DNA of 64,000 bases. Origin: Gynuella sunshinyii YC6258. Its GTDB lineage: Bacteria; Pseudomonadota; Gammaproteobacteria; Pseudomonadales; Natronospirillaceae. Every line of letters starts with the position of its first letter. Positions within the stretch are counted from its first letter, which is position 1. The translations under genes and the position numbers were made by a program. Of the stretch, positions 7,843 through 16,840 are shown piece after piece. The notes under the pieces were generated by a model that was given only the letters and a program-made list of their open reading frames with translations, had not been told where the DNA came from and searched no databases. The stretch is from positions 5,494,593 through 5,558,592 of the forward strand of contig NZ_CP007142.1 in the NCBI RefSeq assembly GCF_000940805.1, written 5' to 3'.

Positions 7843-8909
7843 GCTTCCCGCTCCCGTTCCAGCAGTGTCTGTTTGCGCTCCACCCCCCAACGATATCCGG
7901 ATAATCCACCATCATTGCGAATCACCCGATGACAGGGAATGGCCACGGCGAGTTTGTTGGCACCACAGGCCTGAGCCACTGCCCGCACGCTTTTGGGGGA
8001 GCCGATCATCTCAGCAACATCCAGATAACTGGCCGTCTGCCCGGGCGGAATAGACTGCAATGCCGCCCAGACCTTGCGCTGAAATGCGGTACCGCGAATG
8101 TCCAGAGGCAGGTCCAGAGTCTGGAACGGATGTTCGATCAGTCCGACCACCTGGGCGACAACCGCCTCGAAATCGGCGTCTCCGCCAACCAGTTCGGCCG
8201 CCGGAAAGGCATCCTGCAATTCCTCGATCAGACTCTGCGGAGATTCCCCCATCTGAATGCTGCAAATCCCTTTTTCGCTCTGAGCCACCAGAATCGCCCC
8301 CAGGGAACACTCACCGATAGCAAACCGTATGCGGGTATCGGTACCACCTTTTTTGTAGGCTTTGGGTGACATACCGAGAATTCTGTCGGCTTCATCGTAA
8401 AAACGCCCGCCGGTGTTGTAGCCGGCCGAATACACCGCCGATGTCACCGTGGTTTGTTTGCTCAGCTCATCCCGGACCCGCTCGGCCCGCCGTCCGGCGG
8501 CATAACGTCTTGGTGTCAGGCCCACATAGCGCTTGAATACCCGTTGCATGTGGTACTGGCTCCAACCGGCGACTTCTGCCAGTTCCAGTGAGGTCGGCAT
8601 AGTCTCGGCACGATCAATGTAACGACACAGCAATTCTACGGTCCGGGCCTGCTCACTGAGGCCGGAAGTGTCTTCAGGATGGCAGCGGCGACAAGCCCGA
8701 AACCCGGCTTTTTCGGCCATGGAAGGGGTCGGGTAATACTGAACGTTTTCACGATTGGCCCGCCGGGAGGGACAGGAGGGACGGCAATAGACACCGGTAG
8801 TAATGACACCGTAGACAAACACGTTGTCAAAGTCGGGATCACGGTCCACCACAGCCTGCCAGAGCCGGTCCGCAGAGAGAGTATCAAGCAGCGGGGTTGC
8901 TTCAGTCAC
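7839..8909 (-). CDS. ada: Ada: methyl-damage sensor, O6-methylguanine/methylphosphotriester DNA methyltransferase
   Basis: About 356 residues with the complete Ada layout. The N-terminal zinc domain carries four Cys (GVYCRPSCP and ACRRCHP), the first of which accepts methyl from phosphotriesters. An AraC-type DNA-binding domain follows (LAEVAGWSQYHMQRVFKRYVG). The C-terminal MGMT domain has AIPCHRVI, whose Cys accepts methyl from O6-methylguanine. Methylated Ada activates its own gene. The longest frame starts with TTG at 8927, but the inferred transcription start near 8938 leaves too short a leader, so GTG 8909 (V-TEATPLLD) is preferred. It lies directly upstream of, and on the same strand as, an operon predicted to make a DNA-methylating nitrosourea, so a self-resistance role is likely. 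It may also be co-transcribed with that operon. Confidence 0.93.
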   Translation of the reverse strand: MTEATPLLDTLSADRLWQAVVDRDPDFDNVFVYGVITTGVYCRPSCPSRRANRENVQYYPTPSMAEKAGFRACRRCHPEDTSGLSEQARTVELLCRYIDRAETMPTSLELAEVAGWSQYHMQRVFKRYVGLTPRRYAAGRRAERVRDELSKQTTVTSAVYSAGYNTGGRFYDEADRILGMSPKAYKKGGTDTRIRFAIGECSLGAILVAQSEKGICSIQMGESPQSLIEELQDAFPAAELVGGDADFEAVVAQVVGLIEHPFQTLDLPLDIRGTAFQRKVWAALQSIPPGQTASYLDVAEMIGSPKSVRAVAQACGANKLAVAIPCHRVIRNDGGLSGYRWGVERKQTLLEREREA

Positions 8910-8944
8910 AATGTTGCACTCGTTCAAGTTATGCGATTGGACCT

Positions 8945-8972
8945 ACTATAGCTCTGGGAGGTTGCCAGACAA
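8945..8972 (-). promoter_or_regulatory. ada promoter (-35/-10)
   Basis: On the minus strand a -35 TTGTCT (8967-8972) and a -10 TATAGT (8945-8950) are separated by 16 nt. The predicted start of transcription is near 8938, which fits a GTG start of ada at 8909. The Ada-box-like site ends 8 nt upstream of the -35, as expected for an activator contacting polymerase. Confidence 0.6.
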
Positions 8973-8979
8973 CCTGATT

Positions 8980-8997
8980 ATTGCTCTTGAATTCGAA
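8980..8997 (-). promoter_or_regulatory. Ada box upstream of ada
   Basis: On the minus strand the site reads AATTCAAGAGCAA, fitting AAT-N6-GCAA, the arrangement of the E. coli ada/aidB binding site (E. coli ada has AATTAAAGCGCAA). It sits immediately upstream of the -35 of the ada promoter. The same 18-mer recurs at 1259-1276. The match and position are seen directly; binding by methylated Ada is inferred from the family. Confidence 0.7.
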
Positions 8998-9087
8998 AGG
9001 ATGACGACCCGGCGACAGAATGTACGCGGGTCAGGAAATGAAGGTCGCCCACACATCTTTCGGACAACCATTGCAGATGCCTCTTTA

Positions 9088-9510
9088 TCAGCTCATTTTT
9101 CTGACCGCAACGGTCAACCGCGACAAACATACCAATTCATTTGTTTCATCGGTTATCCGGATTTCCCAGACCTGAACCGATGAACCGATGCGTATCGGTG
9201 TGGCGACGCCGGTGACTTCGCCACTGCGCTTGGACTTCAAATGGCTGGCATTCAGCTCCAGACCAAAGCAAATATTACTGTCTTCGGTACACAACGATGC
9301 GGCGATGCTGCCCAATGTTTCTGCCAGCGCAGCAGATGCTCCGCCATGAAGAAAGCCCATGGGCTGTTTGGTGGCTTCCATGACCGGCATGGTGGCCGTC
9401 AGCGTCCGTTCACCGATTTCGGTAATTTTGATCCCCAATGCCACTGAAAGGGTGTTTTGGCTGAACGCGTTCAAATCGTCCACGGTTGCATGGCGTTTCC
9501 AGATACTCAT
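9088..9510 (-). CDS. menI: DHNA-CoA thioesterase (hotdog fold)
   Basis: A 140-residue hotdog-fold thioesterase very like E. coli YdiI/MenI. It has IWKRHAT at the N-terminus, MGFLHGGASAALAETLGS with the catalytic Glu and HGG turn, and a C-terminal SRLTVAV. It releases 1,4-dihydroxy-2-naphthoate from its CoA thioester in menaquinone synthesis. I chose the ATG at 9510, 9 nt after GGAGG, rather than the TTG one codon upstream. It is the last gene of the men operon, 67 nt after menE, which supports the specific assignment over a general acyl-CoA thioesterase. Confidence 0.9.
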   Translation of the reverse strand: MSIWKRHATVDDLNAFSQNTLSVALGIKITEIGERTLTATMPVMEATKQPMGFLHGGASAALAETLGSIAASLCTEDSNICFGLELNASHLKSKRSGEVTGVATPIRIGSSVQVWEIRITDETNELVCLSRLTVAVRKMS

Positions 9511-9577
9511 CAATGTTTTCCTCCTGGGCTGGTGTTAATACAAATATGCAGACCGGATACAAACCGGTCCGGTCAAT

Positions 9578-10954
9578 TCAGTCAACCGATCTCCCGGCCA
9601 TCAGCTCGGCAGCCTGCTGCTGCAACTGTGGTCGTCGGGGCTTCAGTCCGGCCTCCGCCGGCAGACAGGCATAGTGCCGGGGTACCAGATAACCCGGCAA
9701 CCGCTGTTTCAGAGCCAGAATCGTCTGTTGCTGCCATTGCGCAGAACACACCTGGGAGTCCCGCAACTCCACAAAGGCAAATGGCACCTGACCGAATTCC
9801 GGGTGCGGCACCGGAACGACCAGTGCCCGCTGCACCTCTGCCAGCTGTTGCAGATGCCGCTCAATTTCTTCCGGCTGGATATTTTTCCCGCCGCTGATAA
9901 AACGATTATCCCTGCGGCCGGTCACCGCCATATGGTGATCAGACAGAGTCACCAGATCACCGCTATGAAACCAGCCTTCGTGGTCGCGCGCCGGCTGAAT
10001 GCCCGGCGCTGACCAGTACCCCGCAAACAAACTGCTGCCGCGCATCAGCAGCTCCTGTTCCGCCGACACCTGAATCTCCATTCCGGCAGTGACTATCATC
10101 CGCCCATCCGGGCTCAGGGTCAGCAAATGCGAAGCGGTCTCGGTCATGCCATAGGTCTGCCAGACCGGCAGCTGCCGTTTCCGGGCCTGCTCCAGCAACG
10201 GTGCCGGACAGGGACCACCCCCAAGCCAGACCACCTTCAGCGAAGGACAATCCACCTCGTGGGCCAGATAACGCTGCAACTGGGTACTGACCATGGATAC
10301 ATGGGTAATACTCCAGAATCTCAGATGATCCGGCTGATCCACGGCACCATCCATGACCAGAGCAGTACGTGAGAGCATTGCCCGCAATGCTTGTACAATG
10401 CCGCCGATATGATGCAACGGCAGACTCAACAGGGTCCGGTCAGTACCTGTCATTGGAATCATGGTGTTGGCGGCGGCGGCATTGGTCAACAGGCTGTTCA
10501 GGGTATGCAAAACCAGTTTTGGCTGACCGGTGGAACCCGAGGTAAATATCCCCAGACAGGGGCGGGAAAAATCCACATGATCCGGTCCCTGCGCCGCAAC
10601 CACCTCTGATGCTGACAGCTCTGGCAGCGACTCACACACGCTTGCGTCAATCTGCTTCGCCAGCGACCGAAAACGCGATGACGGACTGTCCGGATCCACC
10701 GGTACGGCCACACAGCCCAGACGAAACAGCGCAAACAATGCCGCCAGGGTATGCCAATCTTTGACTGCCGGGATTATCACCCGTTCATCATTGCTCAATC
10801 CTGCTTCACTGAAGTACTGACAGTACTTCTGCACCGACTGCTCAAACCGCAAAAAGGAAACCGTTTCAGATGGCATGAGCAACCATGACAGTTGCGGCTG
10901 TTGTCGGGCTGCCAGCGCTATCGGGCAAACATTTACCACGGTACTGGCTACCAT
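9578..10954 (-). CDS. menE: o-Succinylbenzoate-CoA ligase
   Basis: A 458-residue adenylate-forming ligase that activates o-succinylbenzoate to its CoA thioester. Core motifs are the P-loop FTSGSTGQPKLVLHT, the QTYGMTETASH motif, and the hinge/adenylation region HSGDLVT with GRRDNRFISGGKNIQ, which carries the conserved hinge Arg and Asn. The length is normal for MenE. Its start overlaps the menC stop by 7 nt and menI follows. Function is clear from motif content plus operon context. Confidence 0.93.
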   Translation of the reverse strand: MVASTVVNVCPIALAARQQPQLSWLLMPSETVSFLRFEQSVQKYCQYFSEAGLSNDERVIIPAVKDWHTLAALFALFRLGCVAVPVDPDSPSSRFRSLAKQIDASVCESLPELSASEVVAAQGPDHVDFSRPCLGIFTSGSTGQPKLVLHTLNSLLTNAAAANTMIPMTGTDRTLLSLPLHHIGGIVQALRAMLSRTALVMDGAVDQPDHLRFWSITHVSMVSTQLQRYLAHEVDCPSLKVVWLGGGPCPAPLLEQARKRQLPVWQTYGMTETASHLLTLSPDGRMIVTAGMEIQVSAEQELLMRGSSLFAGYWSAPGIQPARDHEGWFHSGDLVTLSDHHMAVTGRRDNRFISGGKNIQPEEIERHLQQLAEVQRALVVPVPHPEFGQVPFAFVELRDSQVCSAQWQQQTILALKQRLPGYLVPRHYACLPAEAGLKPRRPQLQQQAAELMAGRSVD

Positions 10955-11886
10955 GATACTGATTCCAGAGACTGAGAGATAAAACCCGATGAGGTCATGG
11001 CCGGAAAATACTTCAGAGTATCCAGGCCCTGCGCACCCGACAATTTATATGACTGTGCCATACGATAAATCAGCTCCATACCTACCGGACTTTCAAAGCT
11101 GCTGCTCAGCACGCATTGCACCCCCAATTGCCGGCCATACTGTATCAGCTTATCGGTACGATCATACCCCAGCAGCGTGGGTTTCAGAATAAATGCCGCC
11201 AGACCAGAATAATAATCCGGCATTTTCGATACCTGATAAAGACTCTCATCAAGGGCGTATGGAATATCACTGTATTGCGACCAGTAGCGATAATCTTCAC
11301 GATGGCACAAGGGTTCTTCAAACCATTCAATCGCAGTGTATTCCGGCAGGCGATTGAACATGTCAAGTTGCTCAAGCGTCCAGCTGCCATTGGCATCCAA
11401 CCGGATACGACCACTGAAACCGCTGTCGAGCAGCTGTTGAACGCGACGAATATCCTCCACCAGTGGTCGTTGCCCGACTTTGATTTTGATGCAATCAGCA
11501 GTGTTCTGTGACACCCCATCCTGATAGCTCAGCAGCTGACATATCTGCGGTTGCTCCGGCTCAGGAAACTGCCAGGCCAACAGCGCCGAACGCAACCCGA
11601 AGTTCACCGCCGGATACCAACCCGGATCAGACCACTGCTGTAGTGTGGTTATGCTGAGTTCAGGCCCGGCAGCATACCAGTCGCGCAACTGAGTGAGACA
11701 CTGAGCCAGCGTCTCCCGGCTGTAGCCCGGCAAAGGCGACACCTCAGTCCAGATTGCCCGGTCCGCCAACTGCCACTTCAACAACAACCCCTGACGATCA
11801 CTGAGTGCCTGTTCTGACAGCACCAGTGGCGGCTGCAGTGGCAGGCGGAAACGAAACAGTTCCAGGCTCAGTATCCGGTCATTCAT
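10948..11886 (-). CDS. menC: o-Succinylbenzoate synthase
   Basis: A 312-residue enolase-superfamily enzyme that dehydrates SHCHC to o-succinylbenzoate. The second-shell and metal-binding residues are in order: Lys in CIKIKVG, Asp in RLDANGSW, Glu in EWFEEPL, Asp in YALDESL and Lys in FILKPTLLG. The length matches gammaproteobacterial MenC. It lies between menB (3-nt gap) and menE (7-nt overlap), in one transcription unit. Confidence 0.93.
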   Translation of the reverse strand: MNDRILSLELFRFRLPLQPPLVLSEQALSDRQGLLLKWQLADRAIWTEVSPLPGYSRETLAQCLTQLRDWYAAGPELSITTLQQWSDPGWYPAVNFGLRSALLAWQFPEPEQPQICQLLSYQDGVSQNTADCIKIKVGQRPLVEDIRRVQQLLDSGFSGRIRLDANGSWTLEQLDMFNRLPEYTAIEWFEEPLCHREDYRYWSQYSDIPYALDESLYQVSKMPDYYSGLAAFILKPTLLGYDRTDKLIQYGRQLGVQCVLSSSFESPVGMELIYRMAQSYKLSGAQGLDTLKYFPAMTSSGFISQSLESVSW

Positions 11887-11889
11887 GGT

Positions 11890-12747
11890 TCAGGGCTGGC
11901 GCTTGAATTTACTGAAATCCGGTTTACGTTTTTCCAGATAGGCATTTTTGCCTTCCTGTCCTTCTTCGGTCATGTAGAACAGCATGGTGGCATTACCGGC
12001 CAGCTCCTGTATACCAGCCTGACCATCGAGACCGGCATTAAAGGCTGATTTCAAAACCCGCAGGGAAATCGGTGAATGCTGTAGCATCTCTTTGGCCCAG
12101 CTTACCGTTTCAATTTCCAGCTGTTCGAGCGGTACCACGGTATTTACCAGACCCATATCCAGCGCCTGCCGGGCATCATACTGGCGGCACATAAACCAGA
12201 TTTCCTTGGCTTTTTTGGGGCCGATCAGGCTGGCCATGTAGCTGGCGCCGAAACCACCATCAAAGGAGCCGACTTTCGGGCCAGTCTGGCCAAAACGGGC
12301 GTTTTCCGCGGCAATGGTGATATCGCAGACCAGATGCAGCACATGGCCGCCACCGATGGAATAACCCGCCACCATGGCAATCACCGGTTTTGGCAGTGAA
12401 CGGATTTCTTTTTGCAGATCCAGCACGTTCAGGTGATGGGTACCGCCGTCATCCTGATAACCGGAGTTGCCACGCACCCGCTGATCCCCTCCCGAACAGA
12501 AGGCCATATCGCCCTGCCCGGTTAAAATCACCACGCCAATCTGATCGTCAAAACGGGCATCTGACAAGGCCTGGCGGATTTCCATAATGGTCTTGGGCCG
12601 AAAAGCATTACGGACTTCAGGCCGGTTAATGGTGATTTTGGCGATGCCTTCGGCCTTGTGATACAGAATATCGTCATATTGAGTGCCGACGTTCTGCCAT
12701 TCGAGAGCAGGTTTGATGGAACTGTGAGCTGGGTTATTCATGGCCAT
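11890..12747 (-). CDS. menB: 1,4-Dihydroxy-2-naphthoyl-CoA synthase
   Basis: A 285-residue crotonase-fold enzyme that cyclises o-succinylbenzoyl-CoA to DHNA-CoA. Typical MenB sequences are visible: [31 protein letters not shown] and the catalytic loop [13 protein letters not shown]. Two ATGs are possible; the one at 12741 has AGGA 6 nt upstream and may be the real start. It sits between menH and menC with gaps of only a few nucleotides. Confidence 0.95.
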   Translation of the reverse strand: MAMNNPAHSSIKPALEWQNVGTQYDDILYHKAEGIAKITINRPEVRNAFRPKTIMEIRQALSDARFDDQIGVVILTGQGDMAFCSGGDQRVRGNSGYQDDGGTHHLNVLDLQKEIRSLPKPVIAMVAGYSIGGGHVLHLVCDITIAAENARFGQTGPKVGSFDGGFGASYMASLIGPKKAKEIWFMCRQYDARQALDMGLVNTVVPLEQLEIETVSWAKEMLQHSPISLRVLKSAFNAGLDGQAGIQELAGNATMLFYMTEEGQEGKNAYLEKRKPDFSKFKRQP

Positions 12748-12749
12748 TC

Positions 12750-13499
12750 CTAATGAGTATTCATGGAGTCAATCAGGTGAGTTAAGGTCGCGGCAAACCA
12801 GTGCGGATCTTCAAAATGAATATTGTGACCACAATGATCGGCAACCCGGTGTCGTGCCGCCCCGAGGGTCTGCCCCAGGCGGGTGTATTTGGAATCGTTT
12901 TTACCGGAGAGAAAGAAAAAGGGCAATCTCAGCTGCTGCATCGCAACGCTGAAATCCGGCTGCCGGGCCACGCTCAGGGCCAGTAACTGCCGGGCTACCA
13001 TGGTGCCATCGAGTGACTGTTTAGAGCTGATCAGTCGCTCGATCTGATCGGTCCGCAAGCTGGCAAACACATTCTGGGCATACCAGTCAGACAGCACCTG
13101 TGGCATAGGCTCAGCGGCAAAGCGTCGCGCCCAGGCCTGATCAAGAAGCCAGCGCTGATGACGTTCTGCGAGGCTTTGGGTACCAAAGTTACCGCTTTCC
13201 AGGATCAGCCCCTGTAGCCGCTGCGGAGAGAACTGCATCAAATACTGACACACACTCATGGCCAACCGGGCGCCCAGCGAATAGCCCAGCAGCACAAACC
13301 GCTCCGGTAAGCGGTCAACGTGCTGGTGGAACCAATGCAACACGATTTCATGAAAGCTGTCCGTCAGCGGGTCAGCGGCAATCCGGGGCAATTCCAGGCA
13401 ATGGCACTGAATCGTTGCCGGCAGCATTGAGCACAGCTCGGAAAAGTCATTGGCCCGGCCCAGAAAACCCGGAATCATCACCAACTGCACGGGTTTCAC
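12750..13499 (-). CDS. menH: SHCHC synthase (MenH, alpha/beta hydrolase fold)
   Basis: A 249-residue alpha/beta-hydrolase-fold lyase. It eliminates pyruvate from SEPHCHC to form SHCHC. The nucleophile elbow is [11 protein letters not shown], the acid is in SGKNDSKY, and the catalytic His is in GHNIHFEDP. It starts with GTG, overlapping the menD stop by 4 nt (GTGA), which indicates translational coupling. Assignment rests on the fold plus position between menD and menB. Confidence 0.92.
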   Translation of the reverse strand: MKPVQLVMIPGFLGRANDFSELCSMLPATIQCHCLELPRIAADPLTDSFHEIVLHWFHQHVDRLPERFVLLGYSLGARLAMSVCQYLMQFSPQRLQGLILESGNFGTQSLAERHQRWLLDQAWARRFAAEPMPQVLSDWYAQNVFASLRTDQIERLISSKQSLDGTMVARQLLALSVARQPDFSVAMQQLRLPFFFLSGKNDSKYTRLGQTLGAARHRVADHCGHNIHFEDPHWFAATLTHLIDSMNTH

Positions 13500-15202
13500 A
13501 GGCAGGCACTGATGGCCGGCAACTGCCGGATCTGTTCGATAAATCCCTTGAGCCGGGTCGTGCCTTCATGAATCCGGCATTCGATCAGGCGGGAACGTTT
13601 TGGGTTGCCGGAGACTGTCAGTAGTTTTTGCAGCCCAGGCAAATCCGCAACTAACTCATAATCCAGCTCAAATTGCGCGGCTGCGTGCTGAAACGCAAGC
13701 CCATGCGGCATCAGAAACATCTGTTCATACGCCGTCTGCTGACTGGCCGGCAGCAGGTCAAAAATACCGCCGCCGTTATTGTTCAGCACCACGATGGTGA
13801 TCGCCGCAGGCATTTTAGCCAGCAGCGCCAGACTGTTGAGATCATGCAACAACGCCGTATCCCCCACCAGCAGATAACTGTGCTGGTAGGCACTGGTCAG
13901 AGCCGCCGCCGTGGCCACCAGACCATCAATACCGCTGGCACCTCGACTGCTGTACACATGAATATCCCGCTCGGCAAAACGCCCATAACTGTCGAGCATG
14001 CGAATACTCAGACTGTTGCCGGCCATAATCGCACTGCCGGCCGGCATGTGGCACATCAGCAATCTGGCCACTGCCGCTTCATGCCAGCTACCGTCGACCA
14101 GATCCGGCAAGGCTTCGGCCAGTTGTTGGTGCTGCCGGATCAACAGCTGCAAATTGGGATGAACCGATGGCGACGGAAGCCATTCAGCCACTCGCTCAAA
14201 CGAAATTGTCTGCTGCCGGGCACGTCGGGTCGGGTCCAGCGGCTGATCATATTCTGACAACAGCAGATACTGTGCCTCAGGGGCGCGCAGATACTGTTCC
14301 AGAAACTGACCAACACGCTTGCTGACGATACGACCACCAAACTGAATCACCAGATCGGGCTGTAATTGCGCCACAAATGCCGGATGGGCCAACAACAGAT
14401 CTCCGTAATGCAGCAGGTGTACTTCATCGCAACCACGAAACTGGCTGGCGATATCCGCAATAACCGGACATCGCAATCGGCTGATCCAGGGCAACAGCTG
14501 CCGATGTTGCAGGGGCGTGAGCTGCCCCAGCAGAATCAGCGTCGAACGGCTTGAACGAATGATGTCCAATAATGTCTCATCGATGCTCTGTGCCGGAGTT
14601 GCACAGGTGACCGGGTTCAACCGGAGCCAATCCAACGGCAGCGGTGGAACCTGTTCATAGAGCGGTTCGTCAAACTGACAGTTCAGCTGGATCGGTCCGG
14701 GCAGGGATAACTGTGCATATTGCTGCAAAAAACCGCTGATCTGTTGATGCAGCGCCTGACTGTCAGCCGGACAGCTGAGATTGACACTCAACCGGGCATT
14801 GGCACCAAACATATGTTTTTGCCGAATGGCCTGGTTGGCACCGCATTCAAGCAGCCGGTCAGGACGATCAGCGGAGAGAATAAACAGCGGCACCAGGGTT
14901 TCGAATGCCTCAACCACCGCCGGGTGCAGATTGGCAACGGCGGTGCCCGAGGTGGTTACGATACAGACCGGCTGTTGTTGTACCCGGGCCAGGCCCAATG
15001 CCAGAAATCCCAACCCCCGCTCATCAAAGTGAGTATGCAGGTTCAGGCCATCAAGTTCCCTGCTCAGCCGGAACAGTGCCAATGAAAAGGCGGCATTGCG
15101 GCTACCCGGTGCGACGCAAAAATGTCGCACTCCGAGGTGATACATCAGATGAATCAGGGATTCCGCCCATTGGGAGTTGTGTAGTGTGTGTTGGTACGGC
15201 AT
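13496..15202 (-). CDS. menD: SEPHCHC synthase (MenD, ThDP-dependent)
   Basis: A 568-residue thiamin-diphosphate enzyme that adds the succinic semialdehyde unit from 2-oxoglutarate to isochorismate. Recognisable MenD sequences include GSRNAAFSLALFR, the catalytic Glu region DERGLGFLALG, TSGTAVANLHPAVVEA and SADRP. The ThDP/Mg motif is GDTALLHDLNS...LNNNGGGIFDLLP. Length is normal for the family. It is preceded by menF with a 94-nt gap and followed by menH with a 4-nt overlap. Confidence 0.95.
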   Translation of the reverse strand: MPYQHTLHNSQWAESLIHLMYHLGVRHFCVAPGSRNAAFSLALFRLSRELDGLNLHTHFDERGLGFLALGLARVQQQPVCIVTTSGTAVANLHPAVVEAFETLVPLFILSADRPDRLLECGANQAIRQKHMFGANARLSVNLSCPADSQALHQQISGFLQQYAQLSLPGPIQLNCQFDEPLYEQVPPLPLDWLRLNPVTCATPAQSIDETLLDIIRSSRSTLILLGQLTPLQHRQLLPWISRLRCPVIADIASQFRGCDEVHLLHYGDLLLAHPAFVAQLQPDLVIQFGGRIVSKRVGQFLEQYLRAPEAQYLLLSEYDQPLDPTRRARQQTISFERVAEWLPSPSVHPNLQLLIRQHQQLAEALPDLVDGSWHEAAVARLLMCHMPAGSAIMAGNSLSIRMLDSYGRFAERDIHVYSSRGASGIDGLVATAAALTSAYQHSYLLVGDTALLHDLNSLALLAKMPAAITIVVLNNNGGGIFDLLPASQQTAYEQMFLMPHGLAFQHAAAQFELDYELVADLPGLQKLLTVSGNPKRSRLIECRIHEGTTRLKGFIEQIRQLPAISACL

Positions 15203-15296
15203 GTCACTCGTTACTTAACGATTATCGGTCCGGCCACAGACGCAGCGTTCAACAGTCTCTATGTCTGTCGGTAGCCTGCCTGAAACCGGGACGGGG

Positions 15297-16670
15297 TCAA
15301 TTGAGGGCGGCGAGCAGAGACTCGATCTTGGCTTCCAGCTCCAGCCATTCGGCATCAGCGTCTGACCCGTCAACGATACCGACGCCAGAATAAAGCCATA
15401 AATGATTTCTGTCACTGAGCGCCGAACGGATCGCCACCGCAAACTCCGTCTGGGTTGCTCCGATCAGCCCCACGCAGCCGCTGTACCAGCCCCGTTGCGT
15501 CAGTTCGCAGGAGGAGATAAACGCCTGAGCCTGAGCCCGGGGATGACCACATACCGCCGGCGTCGGGTGGAGCTGGCGGTACAGTTGGTCGGTAGAAATA
15601 TCGGTTTTCAACACCGCATTGAGGGATTGATAACGATGCTGGATCCGGTCCAGTTTATAAACACCGGGCTTCTGACTGTGATCAATGGACTCGGCCAAAG
15701 GCAGCAGGCTTTCGCAGATCACATCGGCCACCACGGCATGTTCACGGGTCAGTTTGTCATCGGTTTTCAACTGCTGTTCGAGGGAAAAATCCTCAGCGTG
15801 ATTGATGCCCCGCCGCACAGTACCAGCCATGGCTTCGGTGCACAGCCGCTGGCCATGACGTTTGAACAAGCGCTCGGGAGAGCATCCCCAGAACACTTTG
15901 CCACGGTTTTCGATGGCAAATGCAAAACTGCTGGGTAACTGCTGGCGCCAGCGTTTCAGGGTCTGAAAAATATTCGGCGGCGAGCTGAACTGCAATGCCA
16001 CCTCCCGTGCCAGCACCACTTTATGAAACTCTCCGGCACCGATCTTCTGTAATGCTTCACCTACCTGCTGATACCATTGCTGGCGATCCACACTTTGGTG
16101 GCGACGGGTAATGGTGGCGGCCCGGGTGACCTTGATTTTGGCTTTGGCAATACTGCGACTCAGCAGGGTAATGGCCTGTAACTGCTCTTCCCAGTGCTCA
16201 GCATCGCGGGCAAACAGGTTCAATGCCAGTTGAAAACTATCGTGATCTTCCCGAATTTCGAGCAGGGGCAGCAAAAACCGCATGGCGGGAAAATCCTGCC
16301 ACTGCCCGGTACCGCTCTCGCCATTATAGGAACAGCCGCCAATCCATACCGCATCCGTGCCGGCGACGATCATTTCCGCTCGCGACAATAATGAAGGCCC
16401 ATGATGCAAAGCATCGATTTTCAACTCCAGCGCCTGACCAAATCCAGCAACTGCGGCTGTCTGGTTACGATGGGCAAAGTACCCCCGTTCAGCGATGGCG
16501 ACACTGGACAGCAGCTCCAGCAGATCGATTGCAGGAATGTCACAACTGACTCGTTGCAGACGATTGGCCGTGAAAGGACGGGAGGAAAGTTCGGCACACA
16601 ATCGCTCGATGCTGTGTGCCAATGATTGTGCCGAGGGCAACGTTAAAAAAGAAAGCGCCTGTATGGTCAT
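15297..16670 (-). CDS. menF: Isochorismate synthase
   Basis: A 457-residue chorismate-utilising enzyme that isomerises chorismate to isochorismate. The conserved C-terminal catalytic block shows KVVLAREVAL, GCSPERLF, EAMAGTVRRG, HPTPAVCGHPRAQA and YSGVGIVDGSDADAEW. I prefer ATG 16670 over a TTG three codons upstream; neither has a strong Shine-Dalgarno sequence. As the first gene of the men operon it could instead be a siderophore EntC-type enzyme by sequence alone, but the men genes that follow decide for MenF. The 170-nt gap upstream (16671-16840) must contain the promoter; a TATAGT -10-like hexamer is present without a clear -35. Confidence 0.93.
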   Translation of the reverse strand: MTIQALSFLTLPSAQSLAHSIERLCAELSSRPFTANRLQRVSCDIPAIDLLELLSSVAIAERGYFAHRNQTAAVAGFGQALELKIDALHHGPSLLSRAEMIVAGTDAVWIGGCSYNGESGTGQWQDFPAMRFLLPLLEIREDHDSFQLALNLFARDAEHWEEQLQAITLLSRSIAKAKIKVTRAATITRRHQSVDRQQWYQQVGEALQKIGAGEFHKVVLAREVALQFSSPPNIFQTLKRWRQQLPSSFAFAIENRGKVFWGCSPERLFKRHGQRLCTEAMAGTVRRGINHAEDFSLEQQLKTDDKLTREHAVVADVICESLLPLAESIDHSQKPGVYKLDRIQHRYQSLNAVLKTDISTDQLYRQLHPTPAVCGHPRAQAQAFISSCELTQRGWYSGCVGLIGATQTEFAVAIRSALSDRNHLWLYSGVGIVDGSDADAEWLELEAKIESLLAALN

Positions 16671-16840
16671 AAAACCCAACTACTGAAAAAACAAATCGAC
16701 AGACCCACCCGGATACAACGTCACTCCGGGATGCCATGCAGTTGATCTACTACTGCCCCGACGGGATTATTCCGTCAAAGTCTGCGTACAACTATAGTGT
16801 AGCAGCTTAACCATTATCATCGCTGATATTCATCAAGCTT

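Noticed and set aside
1277-8979. Insertion-element ends formed by the 18-bp repeats at 1259 and 8980
   Set aside because: No transposase or inverted ends. The repeats are direct, and the one before ada sits exactly where an activator site is expected, so a regulatory reading is preferred.
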